A stretch of DNA of 31,141 bases from Gracilaria domingensis. Lineage: Eukaryota; Rhodophyta; Florideophyceae; Gracilariales; Gracilariaceae. Shown one piece after another: positions 18,847-29,983 of the stretch. The translations under genes were made by a program, and so were the position numbers. Within the stretch, counting starts at the first letter, position 1; each line of letters starts with the position of its first letter. The notes beneath the pieces were generated by a model, which saw nothing but the letters and a program-made list of their open reading frames with translations, had not been told where the DNA came from and made no database searches. The stretch is taken from positions 1-31,141 of the forward strand of contig VCMS01000439.1 of assembly GCA_022539475.1 (NCBI GenBank), given 5' to 3'.

Positions 18847-21288
18847 ATGGCTGCACAAAAGTCCAGCAACGCCGACGACCGGGAGACGAAGGGATCCCAA
18901 ACAATCCCGCGATATGGTATTGGCGTCGCTAAGCGCAAGAAACGTCCGCCTGCCGCAACCCGAAGAAGTACTCGACGACGAGCTCCCCGGGTTGGGCTCA
19001 CTGGAAAGAAGTCTGGTTCGAAGTCAGCACTCCGGGCTTCGAAGGCAAAACCGAAACCGAAGCTGAGTGTTAGTAAGACCACATCGGAGGTGAGAGAGAG
19101 CGAAGTAGGGTTACCACATCACAGCTCAGTGGGAGGGTGGGTTACACGACACATGGCTGCAGAGTAAGTGCCAAGAATAATCAACGATGCGAATGTGGAA
19201 GAGAATGGTGCCGAGAGACGTACGAAAGCGAAAGGAACACGAACAAGAAATTTGAGAAACAATGTCATCGAAGAAGAGTTGGACAGACATGAAAGAGCAA
19301 TCTCACCTGGTAGGACGAGGCGCATTACAAACGATTCCATTCAAACTCTACGTAGTAGGGACGAAGAAGAAGCCGATGATATACAGCCCACTGTACGTGC
19401 GCTCGCAACATCGCGAAGGGAGATCAAAAACCGGAACGATTCCCTTCATGCCGATCGTGCTAGTGACGAGGAAGAAGTCGATAATGTACAGTCCTCTGTA
19501 CCTGCGCCCGCACCGTCGAGGAAGAGTTTCGGGAATAGAAACGATTCCATTCATCCCGAACGTCCTCCGAACGAGGAAGAAGTCGACGAGATACAGCCTG
19601 CTTCTCGTACGGTCGTACCATCGCAGAATAGGTTAAATCAAATGAGAAGAAAGGGTTCGACCTCGGTTTCCTTTGGCGAGATGCGTAGGGAACGGACAGA
19701 GGTGGCGTCAGAATTACCAAGAGAGACATGGAACGAAAGCGGTCGTAATGTGGCAGGTCGCCGGAAAATTAACCCTACGCTTCCATCTCGTGCTTTTGCT
19801 GGTGTAGACGAATAAGGTGAAGAAGACGAGAGCCTAACGCCAGGCTACGAGCTGTTGGACAAGATTGGAGACTTGAAAGCGGATCTTTTTCGAGGAACCG
19901 AGGATAATCAAACTCTGAAGATGAGCGTAAGAATAGCACAGAAAAGCCTGACGGAACTAGAGCTAAAGGTGAGGGAGCAAGATGTTCTAATAAAATCACT
20001 TCGAGAGGCACCGAAGCGAGGAGCAACACGGAGGGAGCGTGATTCGCACAGAGGAACGAAAATATACGAGATTGATGTGAACGAAGCGTATGTAGGGGTA
20101 GCGAAGACAGTATACGAGTCCATACTGCGATACGCGAAAGACGTGACAAGGGAATTGTGCTTCGAGATGAGTTCACCGGCGAGAAACTGGGGGAATCGAA
20201 GTGAAACACTCGGACCTGAGACTGAGTACAGTGTTCTGCTCGTTGATGGGAAAGAGATTGTTCCACGCTGTCCAATGGAGGTCGCGATGGAGATGAGGGC
20301 GTGTACTCCATCGATTCGTGGTACGGGTCATAACTTGCTGATGCAAATCGTGGAGACGGAGGTAATGAAACCTCGTTGGGAATCCATCCGGGAGATGAAG
20401 ATGGAAGGAGACTGCATCAGACAGCTGACCGGCGACATGTGCTTACGGAAGAGGTTGAAGCAGGCCTTGAGCGATGCGGTGGGGGTTCGAAAACGCCATG
20501 CGAAGGAGAAGTTGTTGATGGGGCTAGGGTATGACATGTTGGTTAAGACACCATCTCATGAGAGGGAGAGCAGAATATACCTAAAACAAGCGGAGGAACT
20601 ACGGGAGAAGCTTCTGCCGCTAGAGGCAAAAGGGTGTGAGATTCTCTCCACATGGAGAACATCCAAAAGAGAGGACATATCATTTTCTGGGTTCAAAATC
20701 CGTGGCGAAGAGAACAAGCCGCAAGACTTGCTGTTTAGAAACGTTCTAAGCCTACAGGTCTTACGGGAGTTTATGGGTTACGATGTGAACCAAAAGGATT
20801 CAAGAAATGCGGGAGACAAGGACCCAGTGGATGGCACAATAGTGCAGTTGGCGCGTCTAGACGCTTGGATCGCGTCAGTTGTTCGAGCTACAGAGTTTGA
20901 AGGAGGGCGGGGGGGTAAAAGGCAGGTGTTGTTCTCCAACCTTTTCGGAAAGTATGTTGCACAGGCGTTGGAAAGTATACTGATGGCTGTAAGAATGAAA
21001 ATGGAGCAGAGGTTTGGAACGGAGTTCAGGAACGACTCAATGGCTCAAGATCCCCCCCATGGAAATGATGACCGTGTGGGAACTGTGGCATACAAGTTAC
21101 CGTCTAAGAAGAAGCTATATCTAGCTGTTCGACAAGATGTATTCATGGAAGAGATTGCGGAACTTCTTGAAGCCGTATTGGATTGCTATATTGGGTATTT
21201 TGACCCACGGGAACGCGTATACTCCCCTATAAGAGCAATCGATGAAATCCGAGATAATAATGTGATCGATTGTAATCCGAATGTCTGA
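18847..21288 (+). pseudogene. Large basic/coiled-coil protein with 35-residue repeats, unknown family
   Basis: From ATG 18847 one frame runs about 813 codons to TGA 21286-21288, broken only by TAA at 19165-19167 and TAA at 19813-19815; the coding pattern is continuous across both. The N-terminus is very basic (AKRKKRPPAATRRSTRRRAP), like a nuclear or nucleic-acid-binding tail. Three exact 35-residue tandem repeats follow (19327-19641). A charged stretch about 19855-20010 (LTELELKVREQDVLIKSLRE) is a likely coiled coil. The C-terminal 400 residues are mixed alpha-helical sequence (VYESILRYAKDVTRELCFEM, ESILMAVRMKMEQRFG) that I do not recognise. It follows the methyltransferase-SET gene on the same strand and may be its partner; GAGTAAGT at the first TAA resembles a 5' splice site but no matching acceptor is needed to keep the frame. 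Confidence 0.65.
19327..19641 (+). repeat. Three tandem 105-bp (35-residue) protein repeats
   Basis: Units start at 19327, 19432 and 19537, each exactly 105 bp. The shared pattern is [T/R]NDS[I/L][Q/H]..R..[D/N]EEE[V/A]D..[I/V]Q, with a variable second half rich in Pro, Ser, Arg and Ala. The clusters alternate positive and acidic charge, as in intrinsically disordered binding or phosphorylation repeats. Confidence 0.9.
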
Positions 21289-22221
21289 GAACAAGGTAGG
21301 GAACGAGACGGGGAGGCCGTGGACGATGAGCACATGATAGAAGACGAGGACGAGAATATCTAAAGTATATGAACAGTTTATGTTAAGAATGTTACGTAGT
21401 ACGAGTATGATGAATGTGGGCTCGAGGGTTACGATAGAATCTGTTAATGTAGAAAGGATGGAATTGCCAGTGAAGTGGAGGGAAAAATGGTCGGGCAGGG
21501 TAGTTTTGGCGAATGACATGTATGGAGCCTTTGATTGAGGAGAACGGGAAAAGCCCGAACTGAAGTGCAGTGAGAGGCACCGCCCTGACGGGTGCATAGT
21601 ATTAGTTTATTTAGTTAGTGTGCACAGGGTGCACCTCGGGGTCCCACACGTGTAGGGTTGTGACAGTTGTCGTGTCGCCCTTCGGGACCCCCCTTATAGG
21701 TAGATAGTTTATTATTTTCGACACGTGGCTTGTGCCCGTGGGAGGTGCACTGAAGCATCTCCCACCGGGCAAAGCTCACCGTGGTAAACCTTAAGCACCC
21801 CCTAGCCGATTCTTTCATCGTCTAGTTTCCCACAAGGGTCATCCTACCGTCACTACCGGTGCTGCGCGCCTATCTCGCGCCCCGTTGTTAGCGTCCGTTG
21901 AGTGCTCCTTCGTCCCCGCTTGGGTGCTGCGCAATTTGTTCCTTTATCAGGGCATAGTACGTTGTCACGGCCTGTGGCTGTACTACAACTGGTCTCCCGA
22001 CTTAGAATTACCCTCTCGGGTGTTCTCTTGTTAATTTGACCCTCACGGAATTCGCTTCGTCGCTTCCGAATCAGTTCTTCCCACTCGGGCCTTTCCGACC
22101 CGTCGCGGATCATTTGGTTTCACCGCGCCGTTTCATTTTCCCTCTAGAGTTTTCTCGAACTTGCCCTCATTTGGGTTCATTTTGTCGCAAGCCGGACGAA
22201 AATTCCTTTCCGCCTACCATT
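21289..22221. other. Retroelement 5' region (LTR/leader), boundaries unresolved
   Basis: No gene is visible. The first 300 bp are AT-rich 3' flank of the preceding gene with two small hairpins (for example GCACC...GGGTGC at about 21578-21595). From about 21618 the composition shifts to CT-rich, promoter- and leader-like sequence that runs into the gag ATG at 22222. This is where the 5' LTR should be, but I could not find a matching 3' copy that would fix its ends. Confidence 0.4.
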
Positions 22222-24441
22222 ATGGCCACCCCACCGGGATCTTCTCATGGACACACCGGTCTTGCTCCACCCCATCGGGATAACGGCACTGACGAAGTGC
22301 CGCCTGCTCCCGGTTCAGGGGCTCCAAGCACCCGAAGTACCCATGGAGGGATTCTACCACGTGTGGAGGACCCGGAGCGCATACTCCGTCAGTCCTCCCC
22401 GACCGACTTTCGGAACTGTCTCGAGGCCATGCGCCAGCATGCCTCTCGAGAAGCGACTCCGTAGCCGCAGACCCCCAGGGCAACAGCGCCCGAGACCCTC
22501 GTTGGGACTCCGCAACGACCCGCAGGGAGTGAGGTTCAACCCGTTACGGGAGAGCTACTCATAGCCCTGAGGCCACTCGTGGAGTCTATGGTGACACTCG
22601 AGGTCGAGCGCCGTATTCCCCACAGGGTTAATGCTGAAGTGGAGGGCCTGCTGGATACCCTTGTCCAGCGGGTCGCTTCTAAGATGATCGTCACCGGAAT
22701 TCTGGACGGCGCTATTGCCACTAGTGTGCACACTGAGGTACGGCGCCGTCTCCAGCTCGCTCCCATTTGGTATGACCAACCTGTCAACCGTCAGCCGGCC
22801 GTTTCGGTATGGCAACCGACCACTATCCCTGACGAACATGAAGCAGATTCCAGACTCGGTAGGGACCCCAATATTGATAGACCCGACTTGGGCAGTCCCC
22901 TCCCAGGGAAGCAGAAGAGTATCGGCCGCGATTCCCAAGTGGGTCGTGATAAAGGGAGGACCCGGAAGTCCCCAAGCCGAGGTCGGAACAGGAGGAAGTC
23001 ATCCCGTAAGGGACGTGGCTTTTCCGACTCGGACGACTCGCAGTCTGACTCAGACCTGTCAGACGCAGTCGATTCGGACGACTCTGAACCCGAAGTGGAC
23101 GTTTCGAATTTGCGCCGCATTTGACCCAACAATGGGGACTTTACTAAAGTGCTGAGCTTCAAGCACTACCTCTTGAACGACCAGAGTGGGCGTTACAACG
23201 CTTCGGTCACTCGTGCAGTTGCGAAGCATGCGAAACGCATGCAACTGCAAATGCCCTTGAAGTTCTCGGGCAAAGATCCAATTTTGGTCTTACGGTTCTT
23301 AGCCGCGTTCCGGAATGCATGTGACCAGAATGGTGTACACAAAGGAGCAGCCCTCTGGCTATTTCGCTTCTTTCTGGAGCAGCTCGCTAGGGACACAGTA
23401 ACCGCCAAGATCACTGGCGAATCCGGGGCCGTGGTCGAGAAGAGTTCTGAACTTCTCTCGTTCTACCCCGAGGTGGTCAACTACCTCCTTGAGGTCTACG
23501 CGACGGACGATGTCCTATCGGAGGCCTACCACGACGTCATCACACACCGCCAGAGCTCAGCGGTGTCTGAACGCGAATTCGCTCACCAATTGCGGACAAA
23601 GAACCTCCGATGCGGAAACATTCTCCCAGAGGGTCGCCTCAAGGCCCTCTTCGTCGAGCGATTGCTTCCCGCAATCAGGGCCGGTGTACGGATGTACTCG
23701 TCAACGCATCCAAAAGTGGTTTTCCACCAGCTTGTCAGCTATGCTGAAGGGCTGGGCGATACCCATCGGGGAGGCAAGAAGTATTTTAAGACACTGGACG
23801 CGGCGAAGAGCGCACAAACCCGACGGGTCTCATCGAAGGCTTCGCTGAGTGCCTCAACGGACACTGATGAACCCGACTGGGGCGTGCATTTTGAAGACGA
23901 GGACGCCCTGGCCCTTGCTGTTCAACCAGCGGCGCCCCCGTCTACTCCCTCTCTCCCTTCTACGGGTACTTCGACTCCGTCCTCGATACAACCCGGACGG
24001 GAAGTCAACTACACGTCCCCCAGCGTTAATCCAGTGACGCCCTCTCAGGCGCCACCACCGTATCGCGCGGTACCGAATTCGGACAACAGAACGACTCCCT
24101 GTCGTATCTATCTGTCCACCTCTCGGCCTTGCTGCGAATGGTTCCCGCCCGAATACCGGAACACGTTGGTGCAAGTTCGCGAGGCAAATTATCACCGACG
24201 TGCCGCCAAAGGGTACTATAAGCCCCGCCAGGGACAAGCGCCACGTCAAAACCCAAGTGGGCACTTGCCCTCAGGTCAGGCTGCAGCGCGGGACCCTTAC
24301 CCGCAAGCCAGAGCGAACCCCGTAGGACGTGCTCCTGCACCTTCGCGGAGCCCTCAACAGGTCAATCAAATCCTCTCTTTTGAGGAGAGTCTTAGCGAGG
24401 ACAGCGCGCAATCGAAGGGAAACGAGACGGAGGAAGCGTAG
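22222..24441 (+). pseudogene. gag: Gag of the Ty3/Gypsy element
   Basis: Gag forms the particle that packages element RNA. The frame runs from ATG 22222 (MATPPGSSHGHTG) to TAG 24439-24441, about 739 codons, with TAG at 22462-22464 and TGA at 23122-23124. It contains a basic/acidic Ser-Asp region (FSDSDDSQSDSDLSDAVDSD), a capsid-like helical part (MPLKFSGKDPILVLRFLAAF, ALWLFRFFLEQLARD, VNYLLEVYATDDVLSEAYHD) and a Pro/Gln-rich tail. I see no CX2CX4HX4C zinc knuckle, which many relatives carry; CRIYLSTSRPCC does not fit. The last codons include the frameshift heptamer. Confidence 0.85.
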
Positions 24442-24457
24442 GGGCCACGCTTTCCTC
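24417..24457 (+). promoter_or_regulatory. -1 ribosomal frameshift signal at the gag-pol join
   Basis: The heptamer GGGAAAC (24417-24423) sits in gag phase as G GGA AAC, a canonical X XXY YYZ slippery site. A 6-nt spacer leads to a stem: 24430-24435 with 24452-24457 and 24436-24439 with 24447-24450, ten pairs with one bulged U (24451) and a 7-nt loop (24440-24446). Slipping back one base makes the next codon CGA (24423), which enters the pol frame. The loop GGGG (24441-24444) could pair with CCCC at 24475-24478 as a pseudoknot; that part is conjecture. Confidence 0.88.
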
Positions 24458-27400
24458 TCGAGATACGAGCCTCACCCCACGGGCTGACGCAGAATCCAAC
24501 CCACTATGGGATTCTGAGGACGCCCACAGCAATAGTCCCCTTGGGTCTGATGAGGACGACGGCCCCGATATGGGTGCAGTTTTTATTATGACTCGAGAGA
24601 ACTATAAAGTCCATATGGAAGCGGGACTTACGAAGCGCACGACCAAAACCCTTCTGGGTATTCTAGACACTGGCGCTGGCCCAAACATCATACATGCGAA
24701 GAATCTCCCACCTGGGTACGAACGGTTTCTAAACCGCAAACGGACCGCTCCGGTTTTCAACGCGTCGAAGGAACCCATGAATATACTGGGAACCATCGTG
24801 CTTCCGACCCGACTGGGAAATTTGGAGCACCGCGTACCATTCCTAGTCGCTACGAATCTGGCAGCCGATGCTCTGTTCGGAACTTCATTCATCGACCGCC
24901 ACGTCCGTGCGATATATCCGCGCGAGCGCAAGGTTGTTTTTTATGGTGCACCACCTGTGGCCATTGTCAGTGCTTCTCGAGGACCCCTTGGGGATAAAAA
25001 GGTCTTGGACCAACTACCTCAGAACACTGTATCCAACAAGGTCCGCCTCGCTCAACCGCTTTCCATACCCCCTATGACCCAACGGGAAGTGCTAGTCACG
25101 TGTGAGACACCAGGATTGGTTTTCTTGCAGAACCACCCGAAAACGGTCTCATGAGATCTTTCGCTCATGGCCAACGGTGTCATGAATATCATTCCGAACC
25201 GTCCCTTTAGGGTACTCGTCAGCAACTTCTCCCATCGGGAAGTTCGCATGCCCAAGAATATGGTCATTGGACTCGCTTTACCAGCCCCTCGCTTGTTAAC
25301 AATACTTGAAGACGGTCCCAGTGGGTGTCGTCTTAAAGAAGGGGAGGGTACACCCAACGAGGGCCTCGAACGCGACGACTTAGTTGAGCAGAATGACCCA
25401 CAGGGAGCGAAAGACTCGCGCGAACTGGTCCAGATTGGTGAAGAATTCTCTTCCCACAAGGGCCAAATTATCGACCTTCTACAGGACTTTGAAGATATGT
25501 GGTCGGGCCGCCTCGGTCACAAAGAGGCCGGCCTACACAGGATGGCACCCGAACCGGGTTCAAAACCGGTGTGTCAAGTTCCCTACATGGCTGGGCACAA
25601 GGCTAGAGCAATGGAAGGCCTCGAGGTTCAACGTATGTTGGACTCGGGCGTCATTGAACCTTCAAAGGCTGAATGGGCAAGCCCTGTAGTGTTTGCCCAG
25701 AAGAAGGACGGTAGCTGGCGGTTCTGTATTGACTACCGCTGGCTCAACGCCGTGACCACTCGGGACTCATACCCCATCCCACGTATGGATGAGTGTATTG
25801 ATTCCGTTGGGGAAGCTACCATCTTCTCAACCCTCGACGCTAATAGTGGGTATTGGCAGTTTGAGATTGCGGAAGAAGATCGCGACAAGACGACATTTAC
25901 ATCCCATATAGATTTATACCGCTTCACGCGAATGCCCTTCGGGTTGAAGAATGCGCCCGCTACCTTTCAGAGGGCGCTGGATATCATCCTGAATAAGGTC
26001 AAGTGGCAGTACGCTCTGGTGTACTTGGATGACGTCATCATCTACTCCCGCTCGGTGGAGGAGCACTTCCGGCACGTTCGCCACGTGCTGACCCTTTTAC
26101 GGGATGCTGGAGTCGCTCTGAAGCTGAAGAAATGCTTCTTCTTCCCGGCCTCTGTGGACTACCTTGGACACGTAGTCCGGCCCAGAAAACTACAAGTTTC
26201 CCAGAGGACGTGCAATACTATCAGGCAGGTTAAACCGCCCACGACCCAGACGGGAATACGCTCCTTTGTAGGACTGTGCAATATGTTTCGAAGATTTGTC
26301 CCTAAGTTCGCTCGCATTGCTGCACCTTTGAACAGGAAACTTGAGAAGGGACCACCCGATAATTTTGGGATACTGAACGACGAAGAGTACGAGGCCTTTC
26401 AGGAGTTGAGAGATAGGCTGATCTCCCCATCCGTTTTGGCTTTACCCGTACCGGGACGTCCGTGTCTACTGGACACCGACGCGTGCGATGTCCAGGTTGG
26501 CTGTACTTTACTCCAACAGCAACCCGATGGGAAGGAATATAAACCCGTTGGGCATTGCAGCCGTTCCCTCTTGCGGGCGGAGCGGAAGTACACGACCACC
26601 GAGAAGGAATGCCTCGCGGTTGTGTGGTCGATGCTCCTTTTAAGGCCATATCTGGAAGTTGAAAGATTCACCGTGAGGACTGACCACCAATCACTGAGGT
26701 GGATCCTCAATTTGGCCGACTGTACCGGACGACTCGCACGCTGGCGCCTACGCTTGTCAGAGTTTGACTTTGACGTGGTGCACCGCGCTGGTGTCCAACA
26801 CCAAGCTGCGGACGCACTGTCCCGTTTAGAGACCGAGGGTCTCGATGAAGGCCCTTTTGGAGACGACATACCCTGCTTTGCAATGGAAAACGACTGGGAC
26901 TGTGATTGCCTCGTGACTACAGTCCAAGAAGGGAAGACCCTTTACGAAAACGTCCTCATTGATTGGGAGGACTCTGACAGCGCGAACGAACCCTTAGGGT
27001 ATGATGATGTACTGGCCGTGGACACTGAGCAAACGGAAGTACTGCCTATCCCAACGGGTGAACTTCTGGCGGAGCAAGCGAAAGACCCGTGGTGTAAGGG
27101 TATCGCTGAATCCGTTGGACAGCCCCAGTCCCGCTTCGGGTACGACCATCATGGTTTCCTTTCAAGGACCTCACCCCTGGACGGTGCATTTCACCGCCTG
27201 GTCCCTCCAACCCTGCGAGACCGCGTACTCTATCTATCGCATTATCCAAGATTGGCTGGTCACCCTGGAGGGAAGAAAATGTACGCGACCCTCAGACGGG
27301 ACTTCTATTGGCCATTCATGGCGAATGATGTTTATCAGACGGTCAAGGATTGCCGGTCGTGCGCTGCGACGCGAAGTACGCAGCACAAACATCAGACGTA

Positions 27401-28388
27401 TCTGAGGCTATTTCCCGCAGCGGGTCCCCTCGAATTTGTCGCTATGGACATACTGGGGCCACTCACGAAGACCGCACACGGGAATCGTTTTATCCTGGTC
27501 ATTACTGACCGCTTCTCCAAGCTGGCTCGCGCTATTTCCTTACGGGCTACAGAAGCTAACAATATCGCGCTTGCCTTCCTGGAGCCCTGGGTATTCCCAT
27601 ATGGGGCACCCCAGTACTTGCTGACCGATAACGGACCGCAGTTCGTCGCGAAATCCTTCGAAGCCCTTTGTGGGGATCTAGGTTTGCATCATTTGCTGAC
27701 GGCGGCCTACGACCCGCAGACTAACGGACAGGCGAAGCGTTTTAATCGAAACCTTGTGGGACGCCTTAGGCATTACGTGTCGGAGCACCAGCGAGACTGG
27801 GATGATTTCGTCCAGCCCTTGGTCTTCGCGTACAACTCCCAGGTCCATCGAACCACCGGGACAACACTTTTTGACTTGGTGCTAACGCGACACCGGCCTG
27901 GGATCGTCGTCGACGCTCCGACTACTGCTATCTCCCCAGCTGAGTCTGACAATCCGAATTCGGTCACAGTGAAACGACAAACCCGCGCCCGTATTCGGTA
28001 CCTCCTTTCGAAGGCCAAAGCTACAATGGACCGTGTCCAGCGGCGCTACAAGGCTGATTTTGATTCCCGTGTACGGGCTCACCTTTCACTTTCCCCTGGA
28101 GACTACGTCTTTTTAGACCGCCCTCCGCGAAAAACGACGGAGACTGCGGAGGAAGAAGGTATCTCCCGCAAGCTCCTTCCTAGGACAACTGGTCCCTTTC
28201 GGGTTGTCAAAGCCACAGACACAACCGTGACCATCTTGGACGGCGGCCTGCAAGACACGGTCTCAATTGACCGTGTCACGAAAACCCCACGGGGTCCTGA
28301 CGCGCGAGTCGCCAACGACACAGCCGGAGTAGCCTCAGCCCGCATCATCCCCACCGAGAGCGCCGACACCGGTTTCCGAAGCGTCTAA
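24423..28388 (+). pseudogene. pol: Pol: protease, reverse transcriptase, RNase H, integrase
   Basis: The pol frame has no ATG at its start and is reached by -1 frameshifting. After an acidic linker (SNPLWDSEDAHSNSPLG) comes an aspartic protease with LDTGAGPNI (Asp codon 24666). A TGA at 25152-25154 interrupts the protease-RT linker. The reverse transcriptase has ASPVVFAQKKDGSWRFCIDY, MPFGLKNAPATFQR and the catalytic YLDD (26022-26033). RNase H follows (LLDTDACDVQVGCTLLQ, TTTEKECLAVVW, VRTDHQSLRW). Integrase has the HHCC zinc ligands (His codons 27240 and 27261, Cys 27351 and 27360), catalytic Asp 27447 and Asp 27627, but AAG (Lys) at 27735 where the D-x35-E glutamate belongs. The frame ends at TAA 28386. 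Apart from one stop and that substitution the coding region is well preserved. Confidence 0.95.
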
Positions 28389-28719
28389 CCCCACTGGCAA
28401 CGCTGCTTCTGAGCCACAGTCTACCGGCCCTAAACAGGTCTCGGTCGATCCTTCGACCCTGCGTAAACCCTCTGAGACACCTCTCCCAGACGTGTAACTG
28501 CCCCCTGAACTCCTCGAGGAGGAAGACGGCGATTCCCGCGAATGGGTTGTAGAAAAGGTCCTCGACGACGGAGTGGCCCCTGATGAGTCTACAGTCGTCA
28601 AAGTCCGGTGGTACGGTTACCCGCCCTCGAAAGACTCCTGGGAGCCTCTCAAAAACATTCCCTTTAACTTTGTCGTTCGCTTTCGCGCGCGACGCAACCG
28701 CGCACGCTCGCGCAACTGA
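28389..28719 (+). pseudogene. Chromodomain C-terminal to integrase, now out of frame
   Basis: In chromoviruses a C-terminal chromodomain steers integration towards modified histones. Here it reads REWVVEKVLDDG, then VVKVRWYGYPPSKDSWEPL, to TGA 28717-28719. It is in the +1 frame relative to pol: the linker (TPVSEASNPTGNAASEP) switches frame somewhere in 28340-28386, so one base was gained or two lost. A TAA at 28495-28497 (PDV-stop-LPPELL) also cuts it off. Confidence 0.87.
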
Positions 28720-29735
28720 ACACAACCTCTTTCGAGGACTTTGGAGTACTTTTCCCGTTTTGGATAAGGAAAATTTTGGCATAGTCTCCCCCCGGCCATG
28801 GCAGCCAAAAATTTTTCGGCGGGATAGCGCTCGTTTAAAGTCCCTATGGGTCTCGCGAAGGCCTTCGGAAGGCTTCGCAAAGCTTTCGGAGAAGTTTGGA
28901 CCCCCCCAGGATGATCTAGGACGACTTGGAACACTCGCAGTACCGAGCGGCCGACCCTTTGAGGACTGTGCACACCCGGCGCAGCGCATCGCATTTCTGG
29001 CATGCGCCGTTGCACGCACGAGACGGCCAAGTCGGACACGCGCGCCCGGTGGCACGCTCGAACTACCCACGTGGGACACGCGCGCGCCATGCACAGGCGC
29101 GCGCGCCGTTATACGCCGTTGCAAGCCTGCCAAGCGCCACGTGGTCCACGCCTGTGGGTAGCCGATTGGGTATACAGTATTGCCCGTAGGGACGCGGCCT
29201 GGCACAATCAAAAAATCCTAAGTATTTTGATGTGCCGCGCACCCCAAATCGGGCATTGCGAGCCGCTGAAACGCCCGCGTTTCCGAGCTACGGTCAAAAC
29301 AAAGAATCGACGTTTTCGACCCCATCTGGGAAGGTAATTTCCGGCGCGAATTTTTTGATTCGCCTTGCAAGTAACCTTCTGGGAAATTCGCCGATTCTGG
29401 CCTATTCACCTATCGAGGACATACCTTTCTGCCCGCCGCGCGTACTGTGCACCGCGCCGCCTTGCTGGCACGTGCCGCGGGCACGCGCGCAGCACCGTGC
29501 ACGCGCGCGCGTGCTACCAACCTCGCTCCGGCTCACCTGGCCGGGAAGTCTTGACGCTTGGAGTCCAAGCGCACTCCAAGAAGGGGAGAGGACCCAAGCA
29601 GGGCTCAATTCACGCCATGAGGGCCGTGCCGCACGCTGTGCACCCCGCACGCACCATCAAAGTTCACGGGCTGGCCCTTGAGAGGGATGATCGCACCGCA
29701 AACGCGCCGCGACCACGCGTCCTGCAAAAGGAAAA
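28720..29735. other. GC-rich non-coding 3' region of the retroelement
   Basis: Open frames here overlap on both strands and read like translated low-complexity DNA. The stretch 28960-29200 and 29440-29530 is rich in CG/GC dinucleotide runs (gcgcgcgcc and similar). This would be the 3' untranslated region or LTR of the element, but I could not identify a polypurine tract with confidence or a repeat matching the 5' side. Confidence 0.4.
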
Positions 29736-29983
29736 ATGGAGAAGCTGAAGTTCTTTATTGACTCAAGCGAGCTGAAGCGCGCCACGCATTCCCGCCACGG
29801 GTACGACGGCTACGACGGACCGCACCCCCTGGGCCGTTCAAGTCCGACTCGGAGGGTGCGAAAGAGGACTCATCCATATATGACGAGGACAGTGAGCAAA
29901 GCCCAACGGGACCATCGGCCACCAGGGAGCCAGGGACGCATCTAGAAAGCCCCTTGTTAGGTTCATGCGCGATGATGAGATGA
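29736..29983 (+). pseudogene. Short decayed reading frame of unknown origin
   Basis: ATG 29736 begins MEKLKFFIDSSELKRATHSR. After a frame change around 29815-29837 the sequence continues as FKSDSEGAKEDSSIYDEDSE and SPTGPSATREPGTHLESPLL to TGA 29981-29983. The acidic Ser/Asp composition resembles gag or disordered-protein segments. I do not recognise it; it may be an extra frame of a retroelement or a separate gene remnant. Confidence 0.35.

Larger units (their letters stand above)
22222..28719 (+). mobile_element. Ty3/Gypsy chromovirus-type retroelement, internal coding region
   Basis: Order gag, protease, reverse transcriptase, RNase H, integrase and chromodomain identifies a Ty3/Gypsy element of the chromodomain-bearing group. 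Gag and pol overlap in different frames, joined by a -1 frameshift signal. The element is inactive: stops at 22462 (TAG), 23122 (TGA), 25152 (TGA) and 28495 (TAA), a frameshift near 28340-28386, and loss of the integrase catalytic Glu. It lies in the same orientation as the genes before it. Confidence 0.95.

Noticed and set aside
3599..25154. Variant genetic code with stop codons reassigned
   Set aside because: All three stop codons occur in frame in different genes, alongside frameshifts, a 14-bp duplication and truncations. Decay explains these together better than reassignment.
28583..29337. Open frames on both strands in the GC-rich region after the chromodomain
   Set aside because: Several overlapping frames on opposite strands share the same biased composition; none shows a domain or conserved motif. 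The first also overlaps the chromodomain frame.
29725..29742. Polypurine tract (AAAAGGAAAAATGGAGAAG)
   Set aside because: It overlaps the ATG of a protein-like frame and is not followed by sequence matching the 5' region, so a role as plus-strand primer cannot be supported.
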